64,000 nucleotides of DNA from Pontixanthobacter sp. CEM42 (GTDB lineage: Bacteria; Pseudomonadota; Alphaproteobacteria; Sphingomonadales; Sphingomonadaceae): NCBI RefSeq assembly GCF_017812015.1, contig NZ_JADQTN010000001.1, positions 412,501 to 476,500 on the forward strand, in the 5' to 3' direction. Numbering within the stretch: the stretch's first letter is position 1; every line of letters starts with the position of its first letter. The notes beneath the pieces were generated by a model that saw only the letters and a list, made by a program, of their open reading frames with translations, had not been told where the DNA came from and made no database searches. A program made the translations under genes and the position numbers. Shown here piece by piece: positions 60,377-64,000 of the stretch.

Positions 60377-63277
60377 TCATTCGCTGGCCGGGGCGGGTTC
60401 CTCTGGCACTACGCGAAACTCCACAGCATCGCCGGGTTGGAGATATTGCACGGCCAGAGCCTGCAATTCTTCACCCGTCATTGCGGTGTAGCGATCGGTA
60501 GCGGTCTGGAAGCGCTTGATGTCATCCGGATCGCTCTGAGCCCGATTGACCAGACTCATCCAGCCGTTGTTGTTCTTGAGGCGGTTTTCCAATGCTTCGA
60601 GGACCGGCTGGCGCGCGCGTTGCATTAGATCCTCATCAGGCGCGTTGGCAATGAGATCTTCGATGACTTCCAGCAACGCGGCCTTGGTTGCATCAAGCTG
60701 GGTGACATCGACAGATGCACCCATCGAGAATGTACCGTAGCCTACGTAGGTGCTCGACGGGCTGCTGGCGACGCTGGGCGAGTAGGTCTGCCCTAATTCC
60801 TCGCGCAGTTTTTCAGTGAGCTTCAAGCGTGTCACTCGTGCAAGCATGTTCAATTGTGAGGTCAGTTCCCAATCTGAATCGTCGGTCGTTGGCCAAACCA
60901 GCCTGATCATTGCCTGATCGGGTTCGCCGGCATGAGTGACGGTGTGCAATCCGCGGTTCCCGGTGAACGCACGCATGCGGCGTTCGTCATCATAGGGTTT
61001 GAAAGCGTCTTCGCGGCGGGGCAATGCGCCAAACGTCTCGCCAACCAGACCGATAGCCTCTTCCTCATCGATATCACCGACAATCGCGATCTCGATAGCA
61101 CCCTTGGCAAGCCGGCTGCTGATCGTTTCAGCCAATTTTTCGTATTCAAGCGCGCGATAGTTCTCGACCGGTTGGCGCGTGAAGCGCGGATCGCCGTCAG
61201 ATAAAATTGCGCGCGATGCTTCCGAATAGGCCGAGCCAGGTGTTTTCCCAAGCCGGGCAAAGAAATCGTCGAGGCTCTTCCGCCATGGCCCAAGACCCTC
61301 TGGGCGGTAGCCAGGGTCGGTGACAAACGCCGCAAGCAAATACATTTGCAGTTTGAAATCGCGCGGTGTCGTGCGTGCGCGGCTGACGAAGATATCGCTA
61401 CCAAGACCAAAGCTTCCGGAAACCGAACGGCCTGCCAGGATCGATTGCAATTCGTCGGTGCTATGCTTGCCCAAACCGCCACTGCTGAGCAGGCCCGCAA
61501 GCTCTACCGCCAATGGGTTATCACGCGTCCGCAGCATTCGCCCGCCATCGATAGACATGCTGACATTGATCGCATTGTCCTGCAAATCGGTCCGCTTGAG
61601 ATTGAGCATCACGCCATTGGCAAAACGGATCGTTCGGATACCGAGATCGTCGGAGGTTGTGTCAGAAGCGATGGGGCCTGGCGGACCAAAGTCGGTATAA
61701 GCGAACTCGGCTGCGGCTTTGAACTCAGGCGCCACCAACTCACGATCATATGCTTCATTCACCGCGTTTCGAAGCGCTTCAGCACCGCCTTCCGGCGCTG
61801 TCTTGCCACTAAATCGGATCAGCGGGTTACCAAGCTCGTAATACTCTGACCGCATCACCTCGATAACCGTTTCGGGCGTGATCTGGTCGGCGAAGGCGTT
61901 GAATCTATCAAGCGTAGCCTTCGGCCCGGAAACCACACGATCGCCCCGCGCCATCGTGAATGCGCTGCCAACGAAGCGGCCATTGCTACGTGTGCCGAGA
62001 TCAGCTGCACTATTCTCGTAAGCGGTGCGCATATTGGTGACTTGCTCGGTGATTTCCGCTTCGCTGAAGCCGAATTGCAAAGCACGCCGGAACTCATCAA
62101 CGGCAGTATCCAAACCGCGTTTCCAACCACCCTCTTCGGTGCTGACTGACACCTGGATAGTATCAGCCTCTTCGAAGAACTCGTTCACGCCAAAGCCAAC
62201 GCTGCGAAATGGTGGATCTTCGCTACGCTGTAATCGCTGGAATCTGCGCGATAGCGCACCTCTGCCGACGCGTAGCAGCAAAGCTTTTTGGCGGTTTTCA
62301 AGTGTGTCCGGTTCATCAACGAACGGCACATGGCGGAAGATCGAGACAGACTCGGTCAGCGCTGGATCCAGATAAATATCGGTTTCACCAGTTCGGGAAA
62401 TATCGACCGGCCCAGCTTCTAGCTGCTCTGGAATCGGCGCGGCTTTCCAATCAGCGAACCGCGCACGAATTTTTTGCTCGACCACGCCAGGATCAAAATC
62501 GCCAACAACAACCAGCACGGTATTTTGCGGAACATACTCGCGTTCCCAGAAGGCGCGGAGACCGGCTGCGTCAGCAGCTTCGAGCGTTTCCAGAGTCCCA
62601 ATGGGCAGTCGCTGCGATAGATGCGAGCCGGGGAAACCGAATGCCAGACTATCGACGACATTCTTCAAGCTGTAATTGTTGCGCACGCGGCGTTCGGACA
62701 GGATTACGCCACGCTCACGCTCGACAGCTTCCTCCGCGATGGTCAGTTCGCTGGCCGTCTCGCGCATCAGCATCAGCGCGGTATCGAGCAAATCGGGATC
62801 GGCTTTGGGCAGGTTGAGCTTGTACTGTGTCCGCTCAAAACCGGTACTGGCATTTGTGTCCGCACCGAATGCCAAGCCTTTGCGTTCCAGCAGCTTGACC
62901 ATTTCGCCCTCTGGTACATTGGTCGATCCGTTGAATGCCATGTGTTCGACATAGTGCGCAAAGCCGCGCTCTTTGTCGCGCTCGTTGATCGATCCTGTGT
63001 CCACCTCCATGCGGACCAGCGCAGTATTCTCCGGCCGGTTATTTCGCCGGATAATGTAACGCATTCCGTTGTCGAGCTTGCCGAAATGCCAGCCTGCTTC
63101 GGGCGTGAACTCGCTGTCTTCGAGATCCCAGTCTAAGGGATCCCATCCGACAGGCTTAGTTTCGTCCGCAGGAACGACCACGCTGGTGCCTTGTTCCTCC
63201 TGCGCGAGGGCGGGAGTGGCAAGGGCGGTTGTCAGAAGAAGCGAAAGCGCTGCGCGCGCAGAGAAACGGGAAATCAT
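60377..63277 (-). CDS. M16 family zinc metallopeptidase, secreted
   Basis: 966 residues with a signal peptide (LSLLLTTALATPALA). Two tandem M16 units: the first has the inverted zinc site H108-Y-V-E-H112 in RGFAHYVEHMAFNG and a downstream glutamate region EEAVERERGVILSE. The second half (about 520-940) lacks HxxEH, as is usual for the inactive partner. It is a pitrilysin/insulinase-like periplasmic peptidase. It is divergent from the lipid kinase gene and 110 bp upstream of purS. The 60267-60376 gap has GC-rich repeats but no gene. Confidence 0.92.
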   Translation of the reverse strand: MISRFSARAALSLLLTTALATPALAQEEQGTSVVVPADETKPVGWDPLDWDLEDSEFTPEAGWHFGKLDNGMRYIIRRNNRPENTALVRMEVDTGSINERDKERGFAHYVEHMAFNGSTNVPEGEMVKLLERKGLAFGADTNASTGFERTQYKLNLPKADPDLLDTALMLMRETASELTIAEEAVERERGVILSERRVRNNYSLKNVVDSLAFGFPGSHLSQRLPIGTLETLEAADAAGLRAFWEREYVPQNTVLVVVGDFDPGVVEQKIRARFADWKAAPIPEQLEAGPVDISRTGETDIYLDPALTESVSIFRHVPFVDEPDTLENRQKALLLRVGRGALSRRFQRLQRSEDPPFRSVGFGVNEFFEEADTIQVSVSTEEGGWKRGLDTAVDEFRRALQFGFSEAEITEQVTNMRTAYENSAADLGTRSNGRFVGSAFTMARGDRVVSGPKATLDRFNAFADQITPETVIEVMRSEYYELGNPLIRFSGKTAPEGGAEALRNAVNEAYDRELVAPEFKAAAEFAYTDFGPPGPIASDTTSDDLGIRTIRFANGVMLNLKRTDLQDNAINVSMSIDGGRMLRTRDNPLAVELAGLLSSGGLGKHSTDELQSILAGRSVSGSFGLGSDIFVSRARTTPRDFKLQMYLLAAFVTDPGYRPEGLGPWRKSLDDFFARLGKTPGSAYSEASRAILSDGDPRFTRQPVENYRALEYEKLAETISSRLAKGAIEIAIVGDIDEEEAIGLVGETFGALPRREDAFKPYDDERRMRAFTGNRGLHTVTHAGEPDQAMIRLVWPTTDDSDWELTSQLNMLARVTRLKLTEKLREELGQTYSPSVASSPSSTYVGYGTFSMGASVDVTQLDATKAALLEVIEDLIANAPDEDLMQRARQPVLEALENRLKNNNGWMSLVNRAQSDPDDIKRFQTATDRYTAMTGEELQALAVQYLQPGDAVEFRVVPEEPAPASE

Positions 63278-63363
63278 CCCCGCCTCATGGCGAACTCTGG
63301 CTGAACCCGCAATGACGGACCGCGTTGGCTATTTCTCAATAGCTTGGCGATAGATGTGCCGAC

Positions 63364-64000
63364 ATGCTCATGGACCTTGTCTACAATCCTACAGCGGGCA
63401 GCTTTCACGAAGGGCGTTTGGCCGCGCTGATCGAAGCATTCCGTTTGCACAATATCGACGCGCGACCGGTAGCAACGGCGATCGGGTCGGTTGCGCTGTC
63501 GGCAAATGCCGATTGTGTTTGCGTTCATGGCGGCGATGGGACTTTGCGCGATACGGTTCAGGCATTGCGCGCGCGCGCAAGTTCGGTACCGCTATGCATT
63601 GCACCTGCCGGTACGATCAACCTCGTCGCGCGCGAACTAGGCTATGCGAAGGATCCCACAAAACTCGCCGGGCAAATACGCGCGGCATGGGATCGCGGAC
63701 CGCAGAGCTGGACCCGCTCTCCACTTTACCGGCTGGGCGATACGCCTATCGTTTCCTGCATGAGTGTCGGGCCGGATAGCGCGGCTGTTGCGGGAATCAA
63801 GCCGGCGTTGAAGCGGCGCATCGGTCGGTATGCGTATGTGGTCTCGGCGATGCGGCAAATGTATCGTTGGCAGCGCCAACCAATGGCTCTTACGGGCGAA
63901 CTTGCCGACGGTACGCCCTTTGCGTGCGAAGCAGAGATGATGATTCTCTCACGCGGCGCACTCTATGCTGGCCCTTTTCGTCTTAGCCCAGCCGCAGGAT
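63364..64000 (+). CDS. diacylglycerol-kinase-type lipid kinase (partial, C-terminus off the window)
   Basis: Open from the ATG at 63364 to the right edge: 212 residues with no stop. Nucleotide-binding signatures of the DAGK catalytic domain are clear: LVYNPTAGSFHEGRL at the N-terminus, VHGGDGTLRDTVQAL (GGDGT) near 58, and APAGTINLVARELG near 80. Family members are about 290-310 residues, so roughly 90 are missing. It phosphorylates diacylglycerol or related lipids. Confidence 0.88.
   Translation, partial: MLMDLVYNPTAGSFHEGRLAALIEAFRLHNIDARPVATAIGSVALSANADCVCVHGGDGTLRDTVQALRARASSVPLCIAPAGTINLVARELGYAKDPTKLAGQIRAAWDRGPQSWTRSPLYRLGDTPIVSCMSVGPDSAAVAGIKPALKRRIGRYAYVVSAMRQMYRWQRQPMALTGELADGTPFACEAEMMILSRGALYAGPFRLSPAAG

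Noticed and set aside
63354-63779. 141-codon frame at the right edge
   Set aside because: The frame from 63364 carries the lipid kinase motifs (GGDGT) and stays open to the window end, so the 63354 frame is its shadow.

Overview
The window looks like chromosomal DNA of an alphaproteobacterium of the order Sphingomonadales, most likely the Erythrobacteraceae. This placement is inferred from gene content and protein character, not from a marker-gene search. The supporting genes are a CcrM-type GANTC methyltransferase with a CtrA-like site upstream, a three-gene proton-translocating transhydrogenase preceded by an alphaproteobacterial aa3 oxidase subunit IV, folP with a long N-terminal extension, CpaF, and several proteins of families common in this group (DUF3597, DUF1285, DUF4349, DUF2147, ABA4-like). 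I see no rRNA, tRNA, CRISPR array, insertion sequence or phage gene. Genes run off both ends: a DUF3597 protein on the left and a diacylglycerol-kinase-type lipid kinase on the right.

0-7.7 kb: DUF3597 protein, small membrane protein, TonB-family protein with a Zur-like palindrome upstream, alpha/beta hydrolase, two tandem cysteine desulfurases plus an ISC-type ferredoxin (iron-sulfur supply), DUF4349 lipoprotein, NaChBac-type sodium channel, periplasmic beta-propeller protein. 7.7-9.2 kb: an unrecognised 371-residue protein. 9.2-18.5 kb: parC, a probable structured small RNA on the minus strand (11553-11712), a DEAD-box helicase, the minus-strand run DUF1285 - Nudix - cca, a GNAT protein, a soluble PQQ sugar dehydrogenase-like lipoprotein and rnhB.

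18.5-27.9 kb: an OxyR-family regulator that lacks the peroxidatic cysteine but has an ATAG-N7-CTAT site at its start, a YdcH-type small protein followed by a hairpin with an anti-Shine-Dalgarno loop, nhaA, a CaCA antiporter, ccrM preceded by six GANTC sites, a marR - monooxygenase - membrane protein operon with its operator, a cytochrome c/Vgb-like propeller protein, and folP, which overlaps a convergent gene through a tandem repeat.

27.9-45.8 kb: outer membrane protein, SDR, a degenerate NtrC-type regulator, the ctaD-type subunit IV/pnt operon, DUF2147, a paired beta-helix protein and diheme cytochrome of unknown function, hydrolase, racemase, dGTPase, an NAD-binding protein, ABA4-like, DUF938, an entericidin-like lipoprotein, a DMT transporter and cpaF.

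45.9-54.7 kb is a surface-glycan locus: three family-2-like glycosyltransferases, then the tightly coupled minus-strand operon GT2 (DPM1-like) - GT-C - GT4 - flippase - sulfotransferase. It suggests a sulfated lipid-linked glycan, and glmS (GlcN-6-P supply) lies beside it. The right end holds a GGDEF/EAL protein, purS-purQ, an M16 peptidase and the lipid kinase.

The most notable items are the two anti-Shine-Dalgarno RNA structures, the Cys-less OxyR-like protein with its site, the GANTC/CtrA control region of ccrM, the degenerate enhancer-binding protein, the beta-helix/diheme pair, and a 37-bp repeat found in front of two unrelated genes.
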